Assembly: GCF_000143415.4 (NCBI RefSeq)
Contig: NW_003314280.1
Location: forward strand, 62,001 to 126,000
Direction of reading: 5' to 3'
Length of the DNA: 64,000 nt
DNA from: Selaginella moellendorffii
Lineage: Eukaryota; Streptophyta; Lycopodiopsida; Selaginellales; Selaginellaceae
Part shown: positions 44,630 to 55,261 of the stretch, piece by piece
Layout: each line of letters begins with the position of its first letter
Position numbering within the stretch: the stretch's first letter is position 1
Position numbers and translations under genes: made by a program
Notes under the pieces: generated by a model
The model's input: only the letters and a program-made list of their open reading frames with translations
Database searches by the model: none
What the model was told of the DNA's origin: nothing

Positions 44630-44870
44630 GTCATTGTTGGTTTTTGTGACTTGTTCCCCTGTGGTATGTCGAGTAAGTTGATGGGGTAAATGAATCCAGC
44701 ATTTTGTAGTTTGTTGAGTTCTATTTTAACTTTATTAGCAAAGTTTGGATTCATGCGATAAGCTGTTTGCTTAATTGGTCGAGTTCCTGGTAGTAACTCT
44801 ATGCGATGTGTACATAGTTTCGGGGGTATTCCCTTGCTTTGTATGACCATGCAAAAATGTCCTTGTAAGT
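44630..44870 (-). pseudogene. pol: TAT-1 reverse transcriptase, N-terminal stub
   Basis: Only the start of RT remains: HRIELLPGTRPIKQ, YRMNP and LNKLQNAGFIYPI (about 44820-44695), which correspond to the residues just before the first conserved RT block. After 44690 the frame runs directly into pre-integrase sequence. The catalytic YxDD region and the whole RNase H are absent, a loss I would expect to be more than 1 kb by comparison with CHR-2. Confidence 0.75.
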
Positions 44871-45365
44871 TATGAGTAATTGTTGAGCTGTTATCTTGAA
44901 GTTTTTGTCAAGATTTGCAGCGATGAGTATGTTGTGTGGATCTTCGTGAAGTCCAAGATTGAGTTCTTCAGTTTCTTCATTGAGGTTAATTCGGGGTGTA
45001 AAGTTGTCATTTCCAGATTGTAGGGCTGGATTATCATCAATCTGAATGTTGTATTCTTTAGATTGTAATTGTTCAGGCTTGAGAGTTGGCTTCTCATTTT
45101 GTTGTTTTATCTTTAATCATTGTTGACTTTGAGCGTGTAGCTTTGTAGAGTAGAGTGGTTGGTCCATTGAGTTTAAGTTGTGGTGCTGGTCTTGATCCAC
45201 TACTAGTAGTAAATTGATTTCTGGAAAAGCTTATAGCTCTAGGTAAGCTTCAAGGAGTTTGGCTTCTTCAAGGTCGTCTAAGCCTTCTTGCCAATTGTAT
45301 TCTTGGGCTTGAATTAGTTGAAATCTTTTTGGAAGTTTCCTGGTTGTAGTTGTAACTATTTTCAT
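44871..45365 (-). other. TAT-1 protease-RT linker, decayed
   Basis: Between protease and RT. Frames are short and broken. It is acidic in parts and probably coded for the spacer in the live element. No motif recognised. Confidence 0.4.
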
Positions 45366-46196
45366 TTATCCTTTGTCTAATTGTATACAAATTTCATGGT
45401 CCATCCAAGATTGAGCATAAACTACTTTGTTTAGCCATGGTCTTCCAAGCAAGAGTTTGTAAGAGGATTTTTCAATTGACATTTTTAATACGACGAAGTT
45501 GATCTTGAACTTATGTCCTTTGATTCCAATGGTGATATCTCTTATTATGCCAGCTGGTCTTACAACATGTTGGTCTTCCATGCGGACATTGAAGGGAGCA
45601 GGTTGTATGGTTCCAAGTCCCATTGCTTACATTATTCCATGCTCGATTATATTCACACCCGAACCTCCATCAAGTATTGCTCCATTGATTTGATTCTTGC
45701 CTATGTTGAGGTCAATAAAAGGTACATTATCATCACAATCTCCAGGTTGGATTTTTATGTTATCCTCTTTCTCAGATTTAGATGGAAATTGCTTTTCTTG
45801 AGTGTGAGCATCAGGAATTTGTGGACAACAAATCTTAAGTATTTGGCTCTTAAGATATGGTGCTATTTGAAGTATTTGTTGTAAGGTTAATATGATTCCG
45901 TGTTGCAATATTTGTTCTGCAAGTGAGGTGTGCTTTTCTTCAGAGAAACTTGTTGTTTGTTGATCGTTAGATGGTTTGTCATGGTCTTCAATGACCTGTG
46001 GTTCTTGTTCTTGCAATTCAGCCTGAATTGCTTGAAGTATTTTCTTGCTTTTCTTCCATTCGGTTTCTGGGATAATTTCAACTTCATCATTGTAATCTTG
46101 TTCTTCCAGATTATCTAGTTGCTGATACTTGTATTGTTGTCTCGTGATAGTTCGTATTGCTAGTTCTTCAAAAGTTTGTGGTTCGTCAATTTCCAC
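45366..46196 (-). pseudogene. pol: TAT-1 Gag C-terminal linker and aspartic protease
   Basis: From 46196 the frame reads MEIDEPQTFEELAIRTITRQ and the DEVEIIPETEW motif, then the protease with ILDGGSGVNII (catalytic Asp at 45669-45671). A TAA at 45624-45626 interrupts it before IIRDITIGIKG and KLLLGRPWL (about 45430). The D-G-G-S form of the active site is seen in Tat/Athila-type elements, in contrast to D-T-G-A of CHR. It shares its frame with the zinc-knuckle region upstream. Confidence 0.8.
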
Positions 46197-46547
46197 CTCA
46201 ACATTCCGTGCTGCTGGTGGTCTTGGCCTTGGAGCCTGATTGTTTACTCCTTGGTTATTTTCGCGATTTACATTTTGGTAAGGTTGTCAAGGACGATTAT
46301 CTTGCTGCGGTGCAGGTTGCTGGTTGTAATTGTATCCTTGAGCCTGGGGTGGTCTTTGATTATAATTCCGATATGGTTCTTGATCATAATTGTAATTTCA
46401 TGGGGGAGGACGTTGGTAGTTGTTATGAGGTCCATCACATTGCTGATATGTATTATAGTTTCTTCCATAATTTCCAGTATAGTTGTTTGGTCTTTGATCT
46501 TGAGGGGGTATCCTATTGTAGTTGCTATTGACTTGATGGTAATAGTT

Positions 46548-47488
46548 TTATCTTTGATTATACAGATTATCATCACGTTGATAATAATTGTTATATCTTG
46601 GAGGTTGATTTCGTGGTGGTCGTGCATTTTGATTCCAGTTTCCCTGATATTGAGGATTGGGCTCTTGATGAGGAGCATTCTCGATTCTTGAAACTTCCAT
46701 TGTATTCCTGTATTGGCATTTCTTGGCTGTGTGGCCTTCTCTTTCACAAATTTGACACTTTGGAAGCTGTAATTTGCATTCCGAATATGTATTTCCCTCG
46801 TTTTTACACTTTGTACACCACACTCCTGCTTTGAGTTCGGTTTGTGAGATTTTCCTGATTATATCCTTCAAGTCTTGGTCTTTTGGTGTTTTCTTCTTTG
46901 TCTTAATGCGTATTTCTTCCTCTTCTTCATCATCGGAACCGTCATTGGTTTGTGAAGGTATAGCTTTTGTGAATTGCTTGAATCACTTTTCCAATGTGAG
47001 GATTTCTTTGGAGAGTGTATCAACAGTTTCATCATCTGGATTCTCTATTGTAGCAGCAATTGCTACCATGTTTCTATAGATTTCTTTTAGTCCTTGGTTA
47101 TAGGATAAGTTCTTTCCTTTATCTGTTATCAAATTCTTGCAACACTTTGCATGAAACTTAAATCTTGAATTCCTTCACGTGATTTTTGCTTGAAGTTTTT
47201 GATGATCTCATAGTGTTCTTCTGGAGTTCCACTGGTCTGGAATTAGTCTTTGAATTGTGTGACCTTTTCGTCATGGGTCAAAGCATCATTGAGTGTATTA
47301 TGCCAATCAAGTGCTTTTCCTTTAAGTGTATATGGGAAAAGTATTTCTCGATGCATTTCCTGTTTGTTCATCTTTACAATTTGATCAAATTGTTTAAGAT
47401 GCTGGTTCGCATCTTTAGTTTTTCCACCAGTAAAAATGGGATAGGAAATCATGTTCCCTATGGCTGTCGCTGGGTTGATGATTGCCAT
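46548..47488 (-). pseudogene. gag: TAT-1 Gag
   Basis: The capsid part starts at 47488 (MAIINPATAIG, then ISYPIFTGGKTKDANQHL and LKGKALDWHNTL), typical of a Retrotrans_gag domain, and stops near 47243. After a frameshift, the nucleocapsid part at 46871-46548 has two zinc knuckles: CTKCKNEGNTYSEC, where the His is replaced by Asn, and an intact CQICEREGHTAKKC. An Arg/Pro/Asn/Tyr-rich tail follows. Gag coats the RNA. The element cannot make it intact. Confidence 0.82.
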
Positions 47489-47500
47489 TTGAAGTTGTAG

Positions 47501-50109
47501 ACTTTGTTGGTTAAGTTGTTGTTCTGGTGAGTCTGGATTTGAGTTAAACTTTGGTGTTATGTATTCTGCTTCTTCAAATGCCTCAAACTTTGGTGCATCT
47601 TCAATATTTAGTTCTTCTTTATCTTCTGCCGAGTTTCTTAACTCAGGTACTTGAATTTGTTTATATCTTTATCTCTAATATCGTTTCTAAATTTGTTGTT
47701 GCTGTTCCTCTAACTTCTCTTTATCTATCTCTTCCTTTCTCACTTCACGAGTCTTTTGACGAAGATCTCTTTCTCGGATCTTGATTGGGTCTGGTTTGTG
47801 TTTGTGCATTTAGTTTTCTAAATCTTCTCGACTTAAATGCCGAGGTAAGCTTCTTGAATTTTGTGATTCGTCTACAGTGTCTTAAGTCAAATGTTGTTCT
47901 TCATAGATTGCAAAGTCAAGCTCTTACGTCTTGAGTCTGTTGTAGGTTTGTATTTTGTGGTATAAATGCGAAGTTAAGCTCTTGTGTCTTGAGTCTTCTG
48001 CAAGTTCAATTTTGTTATATAAATGCGAAGTCAAGCTCTTGTGTCTTGAGTCTTCAATCGAGTGTTTCTTTCTCGATTCTTCCCGAGTTTCTTCTCGAGG
48101 TCACTGTCACTAGTCTAGCTCAGGAAAGGTCTTGTATTTGAAAAATCTGGTGGTGTAAGTAAGCACAATTTTGTTTGTTGGAAGGTGGTAGGCTGTGTCA
48201 TAAATTGATCGATGTAGCTGTTCGCTAGTGATATTTGGTGCTGCTCTTCAGGTTTGGGATCGAGCAGGTATGCAAACGATTGCAACTCTCTTTAGGAGTC
48301 CAATCTTATCTAAATTCTTGAACAATTGTTTTGGTCTCTTACAATATGTTGGTCGTACTGGAATGCGAGCTCTCACTATGGGCGTTTGTGTTTCCCAGTC
48401 GTTGGTAATATTTGAAAATTCTGAATACAGCAGTGGTTGTATTTTTAATGTCCTAATTCTCATATGTTTCTAGTCTCTAACGACGTCCACACATCACAGT
48501 ATAGTTTCCAACAGATTCTTGTTGCTTTAAGCCTATGTGTGCGCGGATTTATCCAGCGCGCTTTTCTCTATGGTTGATTTCGTGATGGTGAATTTCTCTG
48601 ATGGTGTTCTTGCCGGTGATGTTCTACTTCCCTCTGTTGTATAGTGCGTTCTCTTTCATGATCAGAGTCGATCACTTCACGAACTTCCCAAGGGATAATC
48701 TCAATTAATACTCTTGCATTATAAGTTTGAAACCTTGATGCAGGATCTCCTAAAATACTCCTTAAAATGTTGAGACTGCTTGGACGCACTCTTCCTTGTT
48801 GGTTGCGAGTGATATGTAGCTCTAGGCTGAGGTTTCGACATTGGACCTCAGTGTCAAAGTTGAAGTTTGTTACTGTATTTAATCTTGGCCTATTGTGATT
48901 CTGTCTTAAATTTCTCCTCCTTCGACTTGTTATTCTTGAGTTTTCAAGTCATTCCCTTGAACTTGACTCAAGTTCAGATTCCCATCAGTTTCTTGAACTT
49001 GAATTACGAATTTGAATTTGTTGATGGCCTTGTCCTTGATTTCTTAATTCTCCAACTATTCTCGTCCGCCCTAAATGGTGCCAATATGCTATAGTATATA
49101 GTTCAATAAGAGTGTTTGTTGGTGAAGAAGTCAGTAAAGTAATTCCGCATTCTCTTCGAAATCTCTAAATCTAAGAGTGTCCACAAACCAACGAACTTGT
49201 GGTTCAAAGGTTCGACACTCTGTTGCTGCTATGACTCTTGTCAAATCAATGTTGAAAGCAAGCGTTAATGGTTGAAAAGTTTCATGTTTGTGTATGCCTA
49301 GGAATTCGACAATTATTTGTTGAAAGAGGTGTCCGCGATACACCCAAGCTAGAGTTCTTCGAGTTGCAAAGAAATCGAAGTAAACATATTTTTCTTTCAA
49401 CATTTCCTCATTTTTGCATTCTTCCTATTTGCTAGACAATTTATAGAAGACTTGCAAAATTGTTTCTTGAAGTTTTTGTAAGCAACTGAAACTTTGTTTC
49501 GCTGCTTGTTCTAAACTATCGTCTCTCTTTTTAATGTCATTTTTTTGGGCTATTTCTTCTCGTTTCCTTCTCTTCTCCACTGTGGCATTTTCATCCCTGA
49601 TTCAGAGTCTTGCTTTTGCTTGCTTGCAAATGTTGCATCGCCATTTTGGATAGCATTGCTTATATGGTTTTGCACAATTTTTGAAACCACACAAAATGCA
49701 ATCTTCGTATCTTGTAGAACTTCTGTCTCCAAATGGGCAGTCATGCTTTTTCATTCTTCCTCCATCTCCAGCCGCTAGAATTTTTCTTTGGTCGTTTCTT
49801 TATCGCAGATTCTCAGAATATTCACTTTCTTTAACCTCTTGCCAAAACAGTTACGCGTACGCTCCAAGTTTTTCACGACTTAGGTGGCTTCAATCTTCAA
49901 GTATTCTTCATCTTTTGGTCTTATGCTCCATTTTTTTCTTCATTCCTTCATGCTCTTCCACTATTTTTGTTTTACGGTCTTGTTTTTCTTGATTTTTTGG
50001 TTCTTTTTCTTCCTATGCCATTTTCTTGTGCGTCTTTGGTCCGTTTTCCTTGAAGTTTTGGGGGAAATGAGCGTCTTGGTCTGCTCTATCCCACGAGCTC
50101 TTCACGACA
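47501..50109 (-). other. TAT-1 long 5' leader with coding-like pieces
   Basis: About 2.6 kb between PBS and the Gag capsid region, unusually long. Minus-strand frames at 49403-49131 (EMLKEKYVYFDFF, then LAWVYRGHLFQ) and 48789-48568 (RPSSLNILRSIL, ARVLIEIIPWEV, then an Arg/His/Gln-rich tail) look like real protein, not random frames. They could be an N-terminal extension of Gag or a separate upstream ORF. I recognise no family. Interrupted by stops. Confidence 0.45.
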
Positions 50110-50131
50110 CCGTATCCCACCGTGGTTGCCA
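50110..50131 (-). promoter_or_regulatory. TAT-1 primer-binding site, not initiator Met
   Basis: On the element's strand the sequence one base after the LTR reads TGGCAACCACGGTGGGATAC. It has the TGG start and the GGTGGGA pattern of non-Met PBSs in Tat/Athila elements. The tRNA is not identified. Confidence 0.6.
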
Positions 50132-50132
50132 G

Positions 50133-50578
50133 TGAAAACTCCTGGAATCTCTAAACTGGGAGGAAAATGTCCATACAAGATCTTCCTAGGAGTTTCAAAT
50201 CTAATCTAGTCCCTAAATCTAAAACTATACTACAAGAAGAATGCACTTACCTGCTTGTGCCAAGCCAAGTAAAGACCATGAATATGTTTACTTCGAGAGT
50301 GGAGAAGGGAGAAAAAGGCAAGCTCGAGGATTCAAACTTAGGGAAGTAAACTTGAGAGGTTCAAGGTTAGGACTGTATTCCTAACCTTGACGTGAGCAGT
50401 GGCAACTATAAAAGTAGGACTTAGAATGTTTTTAGACTTATCCCTAATACAAAATACATTGCAATACATCGTCATTCTGCCTATCTCTTTGGCTCTTCAT
50501 GGCAATGGCAATGTCTTACTTACCCACTGCCTTCAAGGGATCAAAAGCATGGGACTAGCACCTTCAAGCACATGTTCA
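50133..50578 (-). repeat. TAT-1 5' LTR with inverted U3/R segment
   Basis: 446 bases. 50133-50278 matches the 3' LTR directly. 50287-50570 matches it only as reverse complement, bounded by TGAATATG (50279-50286) and CATGTTCA (50571-50578), which form an imperfect inverted repeat. The TATAAAAG box at 50407-50414 now faces right, out of the element. Confidence 0.8.
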
Positions 50579-50583
50579 CACCC

Positions 50584-51528
50584 ACACTTGGACTTGGAGC
50601 ATCAACCATTCGATCTCCTGGGGGAGTTAAAGTTGGCTCTTGAACATTTCACAAAGCTACCCCACTTGTCAATCTGTATTCACTCTAGCCTTGGACTTCC
50701 CAGTGGTTATCCCATCACCTAACACATGGGCACAGCCTTCTTGGGCCAAACTAGCCTTTCCTAGCCAAACTAGCTCCATTGGAGTCCTCCCCCTACTATA
50801 CTTTTGGAGCTCACCAAACCCCCTAGGCTTTGGGAGATGAACGCTTTAGGCTTTCACCCTCTCAAACTCGAACTTGGACTCAGACTCAGACTCAGACTCG
50901 GGCTCGGACTCGGACTCAGACTCGAGTTTAGGCTCAGTCTCAGCCTCAGCCTCAGTCTCGGTCTCGGTCCCGGTCTCAGTCTTGGTCTCGGTCCCGGTCT
51001 TGGTCTCGGTCTCGACTTCGGACTCCATCTCGGGTCCTTCTCGGACTCCATCTCAGATTCCATCTCGGGTCCATCTCAGACTCAATCTTGGGTCCATCTC
51101 AGACTCCATCTCGGTCCATCTCGGACTCCATCTCGGGTCCATCTCAGACTCCATCTGGGTCCATCTCGGACTCCATCTCAGGTCCATCTTGGACTCCATC
51201 TCGGTCCATCTCGGACTCCATCTCGAGTCCATCTCGAACTCCATCTCGAGTCCATCTCGAACTCCATCTTGGACTTGATCTCGGGTCCATTTTAGACTCC
51301 TCCACATGTCATGTGTCGGTCCTCTTATGTCTCTTTTCTAGAGACTCACTTATTACTTGCTTCATGCTTGTTCCTCGAGCACTTCATTGGGAGTTCCATT
51401 CCCGCTCTCGACCTTTCAAGTCAAAGTTTTTAGTCCAAACATATTATGCTCGTTTGGCTTTTGCTTCGGCCACTACGACATGGCACCCTTGTGGCTCCAC
51501 TTTGGGGCTTAGGGATTTGTGTCTCACA
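50584..51528 (-). repeat. LARD-B2 3' LTR, right part
   Basis: Continues from CACACTTGGACT to GTGTCTCACA, containing the GA-rich array in complement (50862-51305, the longest of the three). An empty CHR-1 site lies at 50783-50787. Confidence 0.85.
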
Positions 51529-53948
51529 ACTCCACCACCCATAGACGAAATTTGATGTCCTCATCGAACAATAAACCATTTTACAAAGTAACACCAGTAT
51601 GTATTACCTTTTCCATCCTTGGCATCTAGCCAATATTCGTCAATGGTTTAACACCGAGGGCTCACCATGCCTTATCCAACCTCTAAGGAGCATAGCCTCT
51701 CTAATATAGAAACTTGATCAACCACCTATAGTGGTTCTTTCCCTTCCATTAGTTTAGTTCTTGCTAAACCCATTAGAGGCACCTCCTCTATCTCAATCCC
51801 ACTACCCACTCTCGAGTTGTCTCAGTTCTCATTGATATAAACTTGCACCCTAGAATTTTTAATTTTGAATTTTCAGAGTCAATTTCCTACGTGTCTCCAA
51901 CACCTTGCATTGCGTTTATTGTGCAACTCCACTTCCTCATCCTGAGAAGTTCTCTATTTGAGGGCACCATCATCTTCTTTCCTATTTTGTGCCACCTTTG
52001 GCACTAAGTTCCAGTTATCCTAATTCGTGCTAAGGCTATCCATGGCCCTATAATTTAGCTATATTACCACTCCTTTCTTTAGAGCTTTCACTTTCACCAA
52101 ATCAGAGTAATTGGCTTTCACATTACCTTTCCCACAATCTGTTAGCATTCAACACCTTGGTGTTTCTGGCCTAACTTTGCCATTTGGATTCCTTCCCATG
52201 GTTGCCATGGCTCTTTTCTTAACCATTAGCTTTTTGCTCCTATTCTTTGATAGTTGCACCCAGCAACATAGGATTGCTACCTCCATTCTCGAGGTATCCT
52301 TTCAGTTCCATAGCAAAGACTTTGCTTGCTAAGTCTAGAGGGTGTTTACCCCTAGTATGTCTCTTTAGCATTTTTTGTTGTGGGATTTATTCATAGCCCA
52401 ACTTCATAACCAGGTAAGCCCTTCACTTCCTATGGTTAGGTTCTATCCCTTTACTACTTGCCCTTTGCCCTCACACATTTCCTTTGGTTATTCTCCTCCA
52501 GACTAAGAGGATAGCTTTGCACTTTTTACTATGCCTCAGCAAGTATTCTTAGGGATGAACCTACCCGACAATCTAAGGAGTGGTTCCTCAATCTGGGTAT
52601 GCTCACTTTGTAACCCCACACATTGGGATTAACATTGCTACTTTTGGGCCTTATATGCCCCTCAATAGCCTTGCCAAAATCCTCTTTTGGCTTTATCCAA
52701 TTCAAATAGACGGATTTTTCCCATCTTCGCAACCTTGGACATTTGGATAGCACCTGTTATCCATCATTCGTTATAGACTTAGTCCCTTGGGCTTTATCTA
52801 TTGCCCTCATGACACCAAACATCATCTCCTGGTGTTCTAGTGTGTTTGGGTGTCCCAACGATAGCCTCTTTGATAATGAGCATTCCCTTTATGACATTGA
52901 CTTACTCTATTGCAACATTAGCAATTCATTCCCTATAAGGGTATGTTTACCTTCCTTATCCCAATAAATAGTTTTAGGTAGTTACCTTCTACCAGTTTCA
53001 TTAATTATTTTGCACCTTTTGTTTAGTTGCCTCATAATTGTCAAGTCTTACAACTCATTGCTGGTGTTTCCACACCTCCATTATTGTTTGGGTCACCACG
53101 CTCTACCACATGCCTTCTAGCTTAGGCTATGCTATTTTCATTTCCATTGGGATTCCCTTGGCAAGGGGTTCTCATGAACTCACCAACATAACCTCAAGGT
53201 ATCACACCTTGGCACATTTGGTGTCTCCACACCATCGGCTCCACGAGCCTACCTTTATAACACTTGCACTCGTGTCTACGTATTTTGCCAAGAGCAAAAT
53301 AGTAGTATCTTATGCCAAATATACATTAAAACTTAAACATAGTGTACTAAAAAACTCTGCATCAAAGTAGCTTTCTTCTGGGAACACCATTCCTACGACT
53401 ATAGTATGGCACATTCTGCCACCCATGAGATACCCACTGTTCTTATACTTGGATCTTATGATCCTCCCCATCCTCTGTGGGGCACAACGCACCTTAGTTC
53501 AAATGCTTCCATCAATCTGTTAAGAACATTCTTTGATTCCACGCAAGTCATTCTCAGCCTTTTGGACCTTTTCTAATCCCCTGACCTATAAGGTCTTACT
53601 TTTGAGGTGCTAACTCATTAGAATATAACTTTTTGTATTCATGTCCTACTCACCAGGACCACCATTACAAGTGTTATTCCCACACTTGACTATTTTTTGA
53701 TCTTTGTGGGCTACCTTCACTCGTTAGGACTATCCGTCCATATGATGAGAACATCGATTCATCCTCTAAGCACAACCCTAACTCTTGGGGTTGTTCCAGC
53801 ATTTATTCAAGGTAGCCCTGGCTACCATTTCAAGGATTTATATCCTCATCCGTATTTGACTTCTTATGGTCATTAATTCTGATCTCAAATTCATGAGCAC
53901 CAGCCTCAACTTCAAGAAGATAATCTTGTGACTCCTTTATCTTTTTTA
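51529..53948 (-). other. LARD-B2 internal DNA
   Basis: Coding-free. It aligns with LARD-B1 32682-30102 and then 22831-21055 on the other strand, passing without interruption through the points where LARD-A (52877) and TRIM-2 (53151) sit in LARD-B1. Confidence 0.75.
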
Positions 53949-53972
53949 TCTTTTTGAAGTCTCTATCTTCCT

Positions 53973-54136
53973 GCTTGTTCCTCGAGCACTTTGTTGGGAG
54001 TTCCACTCCCGCTCTCAACCTTTCAAGTCGGAGCTTTCAATCCAAACGTGTTACACTCGTTTGGCTTTCGCTTTGGCCACTACCACGTGATGCCCTTTCA
54101 GCTCCACTTTGGGGCCTAGGGATTTTGTGTCTCACA
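53973..54136 (-). repeat. LARD-B LTR fragment (first 165 bases)
   Basis: Matches the start of the LARD-B LTR, ending GTGTCTCACA at 54136. It lies between LARD-B2 internal DNA and another LARD-B internal piece, so it is either a remnant of the LARD-B2 5' LTR or the 3' LTR of the next copy. Confidence 0.75.
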
Positions 54137-55231
54137 GTCCTCTCACTTAACAAATCTGTGATCATGCATGGACTCCTCCATGCTCGGCCCCATGGGCCAC
54201 CCCTTTTGAAGTTAGCACCTTCAACTAGTTGATTTGTTCCCCTGATTTGCCAATCTCACTTAGCAAGTCATCTGGCCACCGTAACATGGTTCATGCATAT
54301 GCATGAAAGTCCTTAACCATCAACTTTCGTTCAAAGCCCTCTCTTTGAACATTCGGGAACCACTTCCCCAACCTTAATAGCCTCGCCTCATGGCCAGCTT
54401 CAAGACCACGTTTCTACTGTGCCACTCTGATTTTACACACTCTAGGAACCATTTACACTTGGCTTTCTAGGTACTTATCTACTTAGAATTGTCTTTGGGA
54501 ACCTTCAAGAAACTCTGTTTGTTAGCTTACTAAGGTTTCTCCTTTGCAAGCTTTTTACTCACTATATGGTCTAATATGGATAATTCCATATTTTAGACTT
54601 TCCATGTCATCGTGGTTGCTAGTAACAACATTGTCGAACACCCTCTTGATTCTCCTCTCCCAACTTGCATAACCACCGTTGGTTATGCCCTTCGATTTCT
54701 ATAGTTCAGTTCCATCCCAATACTACTTGCATTTTGGCCTCATATGTTCCCTTTGGTTATTCTCCTCTAGACTAAAAGGATAGCTTTGCACATTCTACCA
54801 TGCCTTAGCAAATATTTATAGGGATGAACCTACTTGATAGCTTAGGGAATGGTTCCTTAATCTGGGCATGCTCACCTTATAATCCCACACACCGGGATTA
54901 TCGTTGCTACTTATGGGCCTCCATATGCCCATCACTAGCCTTGCCAAAATCCCATTTTTGGCTTTGTCCAAATCGGGTAAATGGATTCCTCTCGTCTCTA
55001 TAACCTTGGACGTTTGGATGGCATCTCCTTTCTATCATTCGCTAGGGACTTAGTCCCTTGGGCTTTGTCTATTGCCCTTGTGTCACTAAACACCACCTCT
55101 TAGTGTTCTAGAGTATTTGGGTGTCCCAATGATGATCTCTTTGACAATGAGCATTTCTTTTTTCGACATTGACTCACTATATCACAACATAAGCAATTTA
55201 TCCCCCTTTAAGGGTATATCTAACTTCGAAA
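54137..55231 (-). mobile_element. Third LARD-B internal fragment
   Basis: Matches LARD-B1 from about 31100 back to 30102, then 22831 to about 22757, on the other strand. Compared with LARD-B1, about 1.6 kb next to the LTR is deleted. It has the LARD-A site empty (TGAGC at 55148-55152). It ends abruptly where the Helitron remnant starts. Confidence 0.75.
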
Positions 55232-55261
55232 AGCTATCAAAAAGCTAAACTCATACCTAGA

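Larger units (their letters stand above)
40988..50578 (-). mobile_element. TAT-1: Tat/Athila-like Ty3/gypsy element, defective
   Basis: 9,591 bases, target duplication CACCG/CACCC (40983-40987 and 50579-50583). LTRs at both ends; on the minus strand the order is 5' LTR (50133-50578), an unusual PBS, a long leader with coding-like pieces, Gag with zinc knuckle, protease, truncated RT, integrase, extra 3' frames, 3' LTR (40988 to about 41420). No chromodomain. A non-Met PBS, protease motif DGGSG and extra ORFs point to the Tat/Athila side of Ty3/gypsy. RT and RNase H are mostly deleted and stops are frequent. Confidence 0.88.
40268..53948 (-). mobile_element. LARD-B2: coding-free LTR element carrying TAT-1
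   Basis: Minus-oriented relative of LARD-B1. Its 3' LTR runs 40268-40987 and 50584-51528, split by TAT-1. The same purine-rich complement (ACTCCACCACCC) follows at 51529. Internal DNA continues to about 53948, matching LARD-B1 from its PPT end back to about 21055. The last 330 bases up to the PBS and the normal 5' LTR are missing. It was inserted in CHR-3. It holds empty sites for CHR-1, LARD-A and TRIM-2, useful as outgroups. Confidence 0.85.

Noticed and set aside
46157-46691. 124 and 171-codon plus-strand frames rich in Ile, Val and Leu
   Set aside because: Hydrophobic shadows of the hydrophilic Gag nucleocapsid and linker on the minus strand, whose zinc knuckles are clear.
50804-51295. 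163-codon plus-strand frame
   Set aside because: Same minisatellite in complement; low-complexity protein, unrelated between copies when the array changes.
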